A stretch of 64,000 bases of DNA, taken from the NCBI RefSeq assembly GCF_017874215.1, contig NZ_JAGGLB010000001.1, positions 248,001 through 312,000 of the forward strand, read 5' to 3'. The notes under the pieces were generated by a model, which had not been told where the DNA came from, ran no database searches, and saw only the letters and a list, made by a program, of their open reading frames with translations. Position 1 is the stretch's first letter. The number at the start of each line of letters is the position of its first letter. Source of the DNA: Paenibacillus eucommiae. Its GTDB lineage: Bacteria > Bacillota > Bacilli > Paenibacillales > NBRC-103111. This document shows positions 29,088-37,734 of this stretch, in pieces. The translations under genes were made by a program, and so were the position numbers.

Positions 29088-32000
29088 TTAAAACTCGCTT
29101 AATTTTCGCAAGGAAACATCATCGATGTACAGTTTTTCTCCGGTACCGAAACCCCAGATATAAAAAGCAAAGTTAATTTGGCTCACATCCGACGCTTCCG
29201 TTACCTCGAAGGTCGTCCGCATCGCCGTCCAGCTTCCTTTTCCTGTAACAGCAGCTATCTGCGGCGTAATCACCCTGCTCACAAGCTGGTTGCTAGAATC
29301 ATTCAGATCGATCCACCAGTTCAGCTTTCCTAGCGTCTCTGAATCCACTGGCGTGTAGAAGTACAGCTCAGCTTCATACACACCAGGCTCTACCAAAGCG
29401 TTCTGGATCACTCCGCCTGAAGGCGAGATGCCGGTTGTCACAAGACTGTATTCGCCCGTGCGGGCTTGTTCTGTTGTACGGCTTTTCGTGCCTAGTTCAT
29501 TGGTGAAAAACACCCATGACGGCAAATCACTCAGATTACCCGCATCCCCGATTTCGAAGGAGGGGTTATCTAGCAGGTTCAAGACGGTGCTAACCGCAGG
29601 CACTATAAACGGAGCTGCTTCGACTGCAGCCTTACCCTTGTACGACACACTGACAACCACGCTCTTGTCACTTTCCCCCGCTGGAACGTTCGGCAGCACT
29701 AACGATGCCTTGAGGGAAACCGCATCCCATGTCATGGACGTTGGCGTTACCACTTCCGCTGCTCCCCCATCAACCTTCCATTGCACCATAAAGTCTGAAA
29801 GCACTGGGCTTTGCGCTGGTGCAGAATCGAAAACCGCTTGCAGGCTACCATTGCTGGCTTGTGCTGAGGTGATCTGCTCAGGACCGCTCAATTTGCGCAA
29901 GGAAACATCATCGATGTACAGCTTTTCTCCCGTACTGAAATTCCAGATATAGAAAGCAAAATTAACTTGGCTCACATCCGACGCTTCCGTTACCTCGAAG
30001 GTCGTCCGCATCGCCGTCCAGCTTCCTTTTCCTGTAACAGCAGCTATCTGCGGCGTAATCACCCTGCTCACAAGCTGGTTGCTAGAATCATTCAGATCGA
30101 TCCACCAGTTCAGCTTTCCTAGCGTCTCTGAATCCACTGGCGTGTAGAAGTACAGCTCAGCTTCATAGGTGCCAGGCTCCACCAAAGCACTCTGGATCAC
30201 TCCACCTGAAGGTGAGATGCCGGTTGTCACCAGGCTGTATTCGCCTGTGCGGGCTTGTTCTTTTGTCCTGCTTCTCGTGCCTACTTCATTGGTGAAAAAC
30301 ACCCATGATGGCAAATCACTCAGATCACCCGCATCCCCGATTTCGAAGGACGGGTTATCTAGCAGATTCAAGATCGTGCTAGCCGCATGCACTACAAACG
30401 GAGCAGCTTCGACTGCAGCCTTACCTTTGTATGAGACACTGACAACCACGCTCTTGTCACTTTCCCCCGCTGGAACGTTCGGCAGCACTAACGATGCCTT
30501 GAGGGAAACCGCATCCCATGTCATGGACGTTGGCGTTACCACTTCCGCTGCTCCCCCATCAACCTTCCATTGCACCATAAAGTCTGAAAGCACTGGGCTT
30601 TGCGCTGGTGCAGAATCGAAAACCGCTTGCAGGCTACCATTGCTGGCTTGTGCTGAGGTGATCTGCTCAGGACCGCTCAATTTGCGCAAGGAAACATCAT
30701 CGATGTACAGCTTTTCTCCCGTACTGAAATTCCAGATATAGAAAGCAAAATTAACTTGGCTCACATCCGACGCTTCCGTGACTTCGAAGGTCGTCCGCAT
30801 CGCTGTCCAGCTTCCTTTACCTGTAGAGGCAGCAATTTGAGGCGTAATCACCCTACTCACAAGTTGGTTGCTAGAATCATTCAGATCGATCCACCAGTTC
30901 AGCTTTCCTAGCGTCTCTGAATCCACTGGTGTGTAGAAGTACAGCTCAGCTTCATAGGTGCCAGGCTCCACCAATGCGTTCTGGATCACTCCGCCTGAAG
31001 GCGATATGCCGGTTGTCACCAGACTGTATTCGCCTGTGCGAGCTTGTTCTTTTGTCCGGCTTTTCGTGCCAAGTTCATTGGTGAAAAACACCCACGACGG
31101 CACATCACTCATATTACCCGCATCCCCGATTTCGAAGGACGGGTTATGAAGTGCATTTAAGTCACTGCTGCCAGCTGGAACTACAAACGGAGCAGCTTCG
31201 ACAGGTGCCGCACTCTTGTAAGCTACACTAACGACCACAGACTTATCACTCGCCCCTGCTGGTACATAAGGAGTAGTTAGAGTTACGGTTTGAGTGGCTG
31301 CATCCCATGACAGGGCAGTTGGCGTTACGGACACGGCAGCGCTGCCATTGATCGTCCACTGAACGGTAAAATCTTCAAGAGCAAGACTCGCTGGCCCCGG
31401 ACTGAAAACCGCCTGCACGCTGCCATTGCCTGCTTGTGCTGAAACCATCTTTGTGGGACTGCTCAATTTACGCAGGGAAACATCATCTATATACATCTTT
31501 TCACCCGACTTGAAGTTCCACAAATAAAAACCAAAATCCACACGACTCACATTTGATGCTTCCGTAATCTCGAAGGTCGTTCGCAGTGCTGTCCAGTTTC
31601 CCTTGCCGGATATGGCGGAAGTCTGCCCAGTGATTACCCTGCCGACGATTTGATTGTTGTCATCCTTCAAATCATGCCACCAATTGATCGTTCCTTCTGT
31701 TATGGAATCCTCCGGCGTATAGAAGTAAAGCTCGGCTTCATACACACCAGGCTCCACAAGAGCCTGCTGAATGACTCCCCCTGCCGGTGCTATGCCGGTA
31801 GCAATCAGGCTGTATGCACCTGTGCGGGCTTGTTCCTTCGTGCGGCTTGTCGTACCAAACGCATTGGTGAAATACGCCCATGAGGGCACCTCCTCCAAAT
31901 GATTGGCAGAGCCGGATTCGAAGGACGGATTATGCAGCAGATTCATTTGGCTGCCTGCGGTCACGATGAATGGTGCTGCAGCTACAGCAGTTTGGCCTTT

Positions 32001-35000
32001 GTAGGCGGCACTCATGACGACAGACTTGTCACTTCCCCCTGAGGGAACAAAGGGAATCGTTAATGATACGGTTTTCGTTGCTGCATCCCATGACAAAGCA
32101 GATGGCGTAACGGATACCGCTGCACCGCCGTTGATCTTCCATTGGACATTAAAGTCGCTGATGAGTGGAGTCTGCGATAACGCTGGATCAAACACGGCCA
32201 GCACCTTGCCATTCTCCGCTTGCACCGAAGCAATCTCAGGCGGGCCGCTTAATCGATACAAAGCCAGATCGTCGATATACAATTGCTCGCCCGCTGCAAA
32301 TCCCATCTGCTTAATGCCCATCTGATGGTTGCCGACTATTTTCCCGTTCACCAGTTCAGTTACCTCAAATATATAACTGGAGGCTACCCAGCGTCCTTTG
32401 GTTGCTTCCGGCGAATGCAGAGCTCCATCAAGGTTGGCAATGACGCCGCCCTGTTCACCCTGCACGTTGTGAAACAAGGAAACCATGCCCGTTGTTTCTG
32501 CCTCGGCCGGCATGTAGTAATAATAAATAGCCGCATATTTGCCGAGCGGAAGCTCAATATCATCGAGGGCCACACCACCGGGTGATAGTCCTGTCGTCAA
32601 GATACTGTAGTCCCCTGTATGGGCAAGTGAATTCGTGCGCTGTACCGTTTCACCGGGTTGATCGATTCCCCAATACCACCATGGCGGAGCTGCAAGGGCA
32701 TCTGCTGCCCCCCCGGTTTCAAACGAACCATTGGGAAATAGATTCGGTTCATCCCCCGCAATAGCCAACAGCAAACGTGCGTTGTCGCGAACGATCGGCA
32801 TCAAGCTGGTAGCTTCGAGCTGGGCTAGCCGCTGCCTGACAGCTCCACCAACCGCTTCCTGTTTCACCCAATCTATTAACGCAGTGAACATGCTGTTGCT
32901 CATCCCCGACCAAGTTGTACCGTTATAGCCATTCGTCGGAGGCATCAATACAGGATCAGATCTAAACTGCTCCAGCAGCTCATCTCGCCGCTGCGCGAGC
33001 TCCATACTTTCGACGCTTTCTTCAAGCAGCGCAAGCGCCTGAGTCGTATTGGCCGGAGGCGTCACCCCATTCTCCCGTGGATAGCTAAGCGCCGAGGCTT
33101 CGTAGTACTCGAAGGCGCGCATCAGCACCTCAGCCCGAGCCTTTTGTTTGTCCGTCTGCGCTTTGGCCACCACCTGCTCCATCAGGTCCCGGCTATCCTC
33201 CATTTCCTGTGCGGTAATCTCAGTTAAGAAGGAAGAATCGTAGAAAGGCAGATAAGGGGGCATATCCACGGAACCAGCCCACTGTTTATACCAATTCGTT
33301 GTGAATACGCGTGTCGTCCAGAACGTTTCCCAATGCTCATAATACTGCTGCAAATACGGTGCCGCTTCTTCACCGACCGCCCGCACGTACCAGTCATTCA
33401 AGAGTACATCGACATTCTGATCCGGATCCCACTGCAGCTTCGTGGACAGCCAGTTTTTCGGTCCTTCACCGAAGTGCGGAGCCAGCTCTGCTACATGTGC
33501 GATAACCGCGTTATCCTTGGCATAAGCGTAATTAGCCGCCATCTCGTGCGGGTATACCCGCGGAAGTGTATACGGCCAGCCGAACAAATATTCATACCAG
33601 CCCATATTCGTCGCCTTCTGCTGCCAGCTATCCATATGGTTTTTACCTGCACTTCCAACTGTAGGATCGAGCCAAGTCATCCGGTCGTATGTCACATAAG
33701 GAATGACATGAGCATTCAGGCTGAACGTCGGCGGATCATACACATTTAAGTAAGCCAACAGTCCAAAATATTTATCGGGATGCACCTGCAGTACGCCTGC
33801 CACCACCTGATTCACCCAATTATAATAAATATCGGACATATTCTGCTTGCCTACAGAGTTCAACTCTCCAGGGTGATTCGGATGATTCGGATCGCTCTCA
33901 CAATAATTTTCACTATCATTAATCCCGAGCGAGAACGATACTTCATTCGGGTTCGCAGTAAAATAATCATTGATTCTGTTAATCGCAGCCGTAACCGTAT
34001 CCGGATTGGAGAAGCAAGGCTGCCAAGCGTAAGGATGTGTAGGAATAACCCCGCCCGGATAGAAATCAGGACGATCGGCAAACACTACCGGATCAAACAG
34101 GTAGGGCATATTGTGATGAAAACGAATTTTATCATGCAGCCGGTTGTACCTAGCCCACTTGACATAAGAGCTTTGAATTTCCGTGCCAAAAAATAATCGG
34201 GATGTCGCTGCCGGGTTGTTACGAACGATATCCCGGGAAATGGCAAGGGTTTGCTGCTGCGGCACATCCTCGCCATCGGGTCCTGGCATCAGCCAGCGTA
34301 TGCCGACATAACGCTCCAGAAACTCATACACACCAAATTCCGTGCCCCAAGGTGTAGGCCCTTTGATCGTAATGACTTCCTCTTGCGGATCGATGATAAA
34401 GCCATCGCCATCAAGCCCCTGCAGCAGTGCATTATGGGCTGCTTCATCCGTTGTCTGGCTAACACCGAGATAAATATACACAGCATCGGTAACCGATGGT
34501 GTCATGCCCGGTATCTCCGCAACGGTTTTCGTCACTATATTCGCTCCTGTGGATTTCTTCACATATTCATTCAGCGCATTGGCCGCTCCAACAATTTGCT
34601 GGCTGGCATCTGTCGGAATGACGATCACGGCTCTTGCTTCCCCATTCTCGACAATCACAATGCCATCTTCTACAGTAAAAGCCAGGGAATCCACAGCCTG
34701 GGCCCCTTTATAGCTTACCTGATAAACAACGGACTGTTCGAACGCCTTTGTCGAGACAGCCGGAATCGTTAATGAAGCTGTTATCGAGCTTGCATCCCAC
34801 TCAACAACAATCGGTTTAACCGATTTGGAAGCGGTAAGGTTGATAACTTCCTGCACGGTAAAATCACCGATCGTTGGCGCGATATCCGGAACCTTATTGA
34901 GTGTAACGCTTACAGTCCCGTTAACTGCAGATACCGAAGAAATTTGTGCGGGCGCTTCCGTTTCGTTCCCTCCGCTGCCTTCTGTGCCTCCACTGCCTAC

Positions 35001-36410
35001 ATACCCTGCACGATTTCCAACAGGGGCGCCAGCGCCCTCCAATTTCAAAGGTTGCGTCTCGAACGAAGTCCCCTTCGCTTTCGCGCTCAAGGTCGCCTTT
35101 TCGATAACTCCCTGCCCCATTATCTTAAGTATGGCATCCAAAACCATGGAAATAATCTTGGCTTCTTTCCCGATTTGAATGCTTGTATCCACCGCTAATT
35201 CACCAGCCGAGAATTGATCGATTATGCCTTCCGGGAATTCGATACTAATCCCTTTTGACGCAGCTTCTACCTTGCCGAAATGGCCAATCAATTTGACCTT
35301 TGAGCCTGCTGGAAGCGCATCTGTAAGCTTAATCAAGCTGAACGCAGCAGTGCTTTTCAAGCCGGGTTGCTCTAAAATAACCGAAGATTTGATAACCACC
35401 TCAGCTATCGTTGTCGTTCCCTCAGCAACAATGCGTACAGTGCCCGCTGCTTTATTCACGGTAACGGTAGCCAGCACGCTGTTGTCAACGTGAATGCTGT
35501 TAACTCCCCCGCCCTTTACGGTTGTCTTGCCGAGAACGGTTACATTCCGAAGGAAAACTTCTCCCTCTTTAATGCCTTCGGCTAACATTAAATCTCCTGC
35601 AATCTTCATATTCTGCAGCGTCACACCGGAAGTCAGGATAGCAACATTACCGCTAATTGTCTGAACAACGTCGGCAGCAGCAGGTCCGTAGGTGCCCGCT
35701 TTATCATATTCTTGTGTTTTTCTTGACTTTAGTGCGCGATCCAAGGTCGCTATAACCTCCGCACGCGTGATCAGGACTTCCGGCTTGAAGCTTCCGTCCT
35801 CATAACCTTCCATGAGGTGGGCGGCTGCAACAGCTGCTATAGCTCCCTTGCTCCACAACGCCATCTGCTTCGTATCTGTAAAAACATTCGCAGCATCGCT
35901 CACTGCCTGGATGTCCAATTGCAGTAAACGAGCCAGAATTACAGCGGCTTCTTGTCTGCTGATCGCTTTCTTGAAGCCGATTGTGCCGTCAGCATACCCT
36001 TCCAAGTACCCAGCTTTTACTGCTTTGGAAATATCATTATATGCCCAATCGGCAGCCGTTAGATCAGAGAAATCAATCTGTGTCTGTTCGCTAAATCCAA
36101 AGGAGCGGTTAACCAAAGCAGCCGCTTCACCCCGGGTCACCGTTTGATTCGGCTTAAATGTACCATCTTGATAACCCTGGGTAAAACCCGAATTCGTCCA
36201 GGCTGTCAATATGGGTGCAGCCCAGTGGCCCTCCAAATCAGAAAAACGTGTCTGAGCTGCGGAGGGTGTATCCAGTGCAGCATAAGGACCAGCATTCGGA
36301 CCAGCCTCTGCACCAAATACCGTGGCGATTGCTGAACCATAAGAAGAAAAAATTAGACAAAACATTAAAAATAGCTTAAACATGTTCTTGCTATTTTTTT
36401 TCGAAACCAT
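29088..36410 (-). CDS. Giant SLH-DUF4838 surface protein with five tandem carbohydrate-binding units
   Basis: A 2440-residue exported protein; the ATG at 36410 has AAGGAGG 7 bases upstream. A signal peptide (cleavage near FGAEA) is followed by three SLH repeats (about 54-225), a strand-rich region, an Ig-like domain, then DUF4838 (about 573-1230; GH67 N-like start, YIYLGVS, WGTEFGVYEFLERYVG, GIRWLMPG). DUF4838 proteins are alpha-glucuronidase-like. The C-terminal half is five units of about 263 residues, each a CBM4/9-like domain ending LYIDDVSLRKLS plus an Ig-like segment. The last three units are almost identical in DNA (period 789, 789, then 786 bp). It is likely tethered to the wall and binds and processes a glucuronate-bearing glycan. 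Confidence 0.85.
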   Translation of the reverse strand: MVSKKNSKNMFKLFLMFCLIFSSYGSAIATVFGAEAGPNAGPYAALDTPSAAQTRFSDLEGHWAAPILTAWTNSGFTQGYQDGTFKPNQTVTRGEAAALVNRSFGFSEQTQIDFSDLTAADWAYNDISKAVKAGYLEGYADGTIGFKKAISRQEAAVILARLLQLDIQAVSDAANVFTDTKQMALWSKGAIAAVAAAHLMEGYEDGSFKPEVLITRAEVIATLDRALKSRKTQEYDKAGTYGPAAADVVQTISGNVAILTSGVTLQNMKIAGDLMLAEGIKEGEVFLRNVTVLGKTTVKGGGVNSIHVDNSVLATVTVNKAAGTVRIVAEGTTTIAEVVIKSSVILEQPGLKSTAAFSLIKLTDALPAGSKVKLIGHFGKVEAASKGISIEFPEGIIDQFSAGELAVDTSIQIGKEAKIISMVLDAILKIMGQGVIEKATLSAKAKGTSFETQPLKLEGAGAPVGNRAGYVGSGGTEGSGGNETEAPAQISSVSAVNGTVSVTLNKVPDIAPTIGDFTVQEVINLTASKSVKPIVVEWDASSITASLTIPAVSTKAFEQSVVYQVSYKGAQAVDSLAFTVEDGIVIVENGEARAVIVIPTDASQQIVGAANALNEYVKKSTGANIVTKTVAEIPGMTPSVTDAVYIYLGVSQTTDEAAHNALLQGLDGDGFIIDPQEEVITIKGPTPWGTEFGVYEFLERYVGIRWLMPGPDGEDVPQQQTLAISRDIVRNNPAATSRLFFGTEIQSSYVKWARYNRLHDKIRFHHNMPYLFDPVVFADRPDFYPGGVIPTHPYAWQPCFSNPDTVTAAINRINDYFTANPNEVSFSLGINDSENYCESDPNHPNHPGELNSVGKQNMSDIYYNWVNQVVAGVLQVHPDKYFGLLAYLNVYDPPTFSLNAHVIPYVTYDRMTWLDPTVGSAGKNHMDSWQQKATNMGWYEYLFGWPYTLPRVYPHEMAANYAYAKDNAVIAHVAELAPHFGEGPKNWLSTKLQWDPDQNVDVLLNDWYVRAVGEEAAPYLQQYYEHWETFWTTRVFTTNWYKQWAGSVDMPPYLPFYDSSFLTEITAQEMEDSRDLMEQVVAKAQTDKQKARAEVLMRAFEYYEASALSYPRENGVTPPANTTQALALLEESVESMELAQRRDELLEQFRSDPVLMPPTNGYNGTTWSGMSNSMFTALIDWVKQEAVGGAVRQRLAQLEATSLMPIVRDNARLLLAIAGDEPNLFPNGSFETGGAADALAAPPWWYWGIDQPGETVQRTNSLAHTGDYSILTTGLSPGGVALDDIELPLGKYAAIYYYYMPAEAETTGMVSLFHNVQGEQGGVIANLDGALHSPEATKGRWVASSYIFEVTELVNGKIVGNHQMGIKQMGFAAGEQLYIDDLALYRLSGPPEIASVQAENGKVLAVFDPALSQTPLISDFNVQWKINGGAAVSVTPSALSWDAATKTVSLTIPFVPSGGSDKSVVMSAAYKGQTAVAAAPFIVTAGSQMNLLHNPSFESGSANHLEEVPSWAYFTNAFGTTSRTKEQARTGAYSLIATGIAPAGGVIQQALVEPGVYEAELYFYTPEDSITEGTINWWHDLKDDNNQIVGRVITGQTSAISGKGNWTALRTTFEITEASNVSRVDFGFYLWNFKSGEKMYIDDVSLRKLSSPTKMVSAQAGNGSVQAVFSPGPASLALEDFTVQWTINGSAAVSVTPTALSWDAATQTVTLTTPYVPAGASDKSVVVSVAYKSAAPVEAAPFVVPAGSSDLNALHNPSFEIGDAGNMSDVPSWVFFTNELGTKSRTKEQARTGEYSLVTTGISPSGGVIQNALVEPGTYEAELYFYTPVDSETLGKLNWWIDLNDSSNQLVSRVITPQIAASTGKGSWTAMRTTFEVTEASDVSQVNFAFYIWNFSTGEKLYIDDVSLRKLSGPEQITSAQASNGSLQAVFDSAPAQSPVLSDFMVQWKVDGGAAEVVTPTSMTWDAVSLKASLVLPNVPAGESDKSVVVSVSYKGKAAVEAAPFVVHAASTILNLLDNPSFEIGDAGDLSDLPSWVFFTNEVGTRSRTKEQARTGEYSLVTTGISPSGGVIQSALVEPGTYEAELYFYTPVDSETLGKLNWWIDLNDSSNQLVSRVITPQIAAVTGKGSWTAMRTTFEVTEASDVSQVNFAFYIWNFSTGEKLYIDDVSLRKLSGPEQITSAQASNGSLQAVFDSAPAQSPVLSDFMVQWKVDGGAAEVVTPTSMTWDAVSLKASLVLPNVPAGESDKSVVVSVSYKGKAAVEAAPFIVPAVSTVLNLLDNPSFEIGDAGNLSDLPSWVFFTNELGTKSRTTEQARTGEYSLVTTGISPSGGVIQNALVEPGVYEAELYFYTPVDSETLGKLNWWIDLNDSSNQLVSRVITPQIAAVTGKGSWTAMRTTFEVTEASDVSQINFAFYIWGFGTGEKLYIDDVSLRKLSEF
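29105..32265. repeat. Tandem in-gene repeats, 786-789 bp unit
   Basis: The same coding motif (around CGCAAGGAAACATC) recurs at 29107, 29896, 30685 and, more diverged, 31471, with a fifth related unit ending near 32261. The spacing is 789, 789 and 786 bp, exactly in frame. Long stretches of the first three units are identical, pointing to recent duplication or ongoing gene conversion. Confidence 0.9.
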
Positions 36411-36797
36411 GGGACGCCTCCTTATTTTTATTTTTCGATCCTAATCCTTTAGACGTACAGGAAAATCACGTTATTTTTCTTCCTACATTTTTTATCAACT
36501 CCTTTCATAATCTACACCTCTCCTGAGAGCGCATACAATTTTTGGAAAGTGACAGTAGGTTAAATGTGTTTAGCTGCGCACCTAGGCACAGCCCACACTT
36601 GCGTAAAACGCGTAATTCTCTAAATCCTGAAGGTATTTACAGGGGTTGGTAGCACTCAGTCACATAGTTGGAAAATGAAGTGCTTTTGCAGTTTTTATAT
36701 GGCGGTATCTAGTTTCTTCGTTGCTCTACCTTTTCATTATAGGGATAATGCTTGTTTAAAGCTTTGCAACGTCAGCCGATTTATTTGCATTTATTGC
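36411..36797. other. Leader region between locus 2 permease and the SLH-DUF4838 gene
   Basis: 387 bp without a large gene. It holds the ribosome site of the giant gene (36413-36420) and the candidate leader reading frame at 36449-36508. No clear terminator after the permease (stop at 36798) and no strong promoter were found, so it is open whether the giant gene is co-transcribed with the transporter. Confidence 0.4.
36449..36508 (-). CDS. Candidate 19-residue leader peptide
   Basis: A short frame, MKGVDKKCRKKNNVIFLYV, starts at ATG 36508 with a strong ribosome site AGGAGAGGTG 6 bases upstream (36515-36524) and stops at 36449, 38 bases before the giant SLH gene. It is rich in Lys/Arg and has no resemblance I recognise. 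It may be a translated leader that controls the downstream gene, or a chance frame; the ribosome site is the main support. Confidence 0.35.
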   Translation of the reverse strand: MKGVDKKCRKKNNVIFLYV

Positions 36798-37730
36798 TTA
36801 CGCCTTGACCGAACCTGAAGTTAACCCTTCAATAAAATATCTCATGCCAAAAGTAAATAAAAACAATAACGGTATCGAAGCAAAAGCATACCCCGATGTA
36901 ATAATGCCAAGATCCGGACGGGACATTTGCCCCACGGCGTTCCCCGCATTCGGGGCATAATTCGCAAGTGCCATGGAGATCGTCTGCAGATTTGGCGTGC
37001 TGATTAGCAGAATAGGCCAGATCAAATCGTTATAGATCGAAAGGAAATTCATAATCCCGATCGTAATCAGAATGGGGCGGGCTAGCGGGATGGCAATTGC
37101 CCATACACAGCGAAACTCGGATGCCCCTTCCATCCTGGCAGCTTCAAACATTTCCTCCGGCTGGGACTGAAAAAAGGTGCTTAACAGGAAAATGGCAAAC
37201 AATTGCCCACCCCCGATATAAAACACGGCTAACCCTTCCAGGCTATTTTTCAAATGCAGGAAATCTGCCAAAATAAAGTTAGGTGTCAGCAGCAGCACTC
37301 CTGGAACCGTCATCATCAGAACGACGATGAAAAACAACATATTTCTGCCAACAAAGGTAAGTCGGGCAAAAGCATACCCGCTGAGTGTGGCGAAAATCAT
37401 GATGCCCACAATAGAGATTACACATAGATAGATCGTGCGCAAAATCGGTACGGTCAGATCAATTAATGCGAAAGAATAGTTTTCCCATTTAGGCGGCCAA
37501 GGCAAGCTCCAAAAATCCCCATAGATCATCAAGCTGTCACGCAGGGACATCGAGATCATCATGAAAATAGGAATAAATGAAAGCAATAACAGCACAACAA
37601 GCGTGCCATAGCTTACTGCTGATTTCATGTAAAGCTTCCTGCCCCTTTTACGGTCAACATTTTTATCCGAGTTTTTATCAGAGCTTTTACCAGAACGCTC
37701 ACCCCAACTACTGCCGGAACTCCAACTCAT
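36798..37730 (-). CDS. Sugar ABC importer permease, MalG type (locus 2)
   Basis: A 310-residue permease. I chose the ATG at 37730, 4 bases after the stop of the upstream permease and with AAAGGGAG about 9 bases upstream; the longer open frame to 38066 overlaps that gene and is not plausible. A Ser/Asp/Lys-rich cytoplasmic head is followed by six membrane segments, with EAA loop FEAARMEGASEFRCVWAI and the MalG-type end YFIEGLTSGSVKA. It forms the permease pair with the propeller-permease fusion at 37735. Confidence 0.9.
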   Translation of the reverse strand: MSWSSGSSWGERSGKSSDKNSDKNVDRKRGRKLYMKSAVSYGTLVVLLLLSFIPIFMMISMSLRDSLMIYGDFWSLPWPPKWENYSFALIDLTVPILRTIYLCVISIVGIMIFATLSGYAFARLTFVGRNMLFFIVVLMMTVPGVLLLTPNFILADFLHLKNSLEGLAVFYIGGGQLFAIFLLSTFFQSQPEEMFEAARMEGASEFRCVWAIAIPLARPILITIGIMNFLSIYNDLIWPILLISTPNLQTISMALANYAPNAGNAVGQMSRPDLGIITSGYAFASIPLLFLFTFGMRYFIEGLTSGSVKA

Positions 37731-37734
37731 CCAA

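Noticed and set aside
29428..30741. Similar 174- and 190-codon plus-strand frames
   Set aside because: They are antisense shadows of the 789-bp coding repeats; their similarity simply reflects that duplication.
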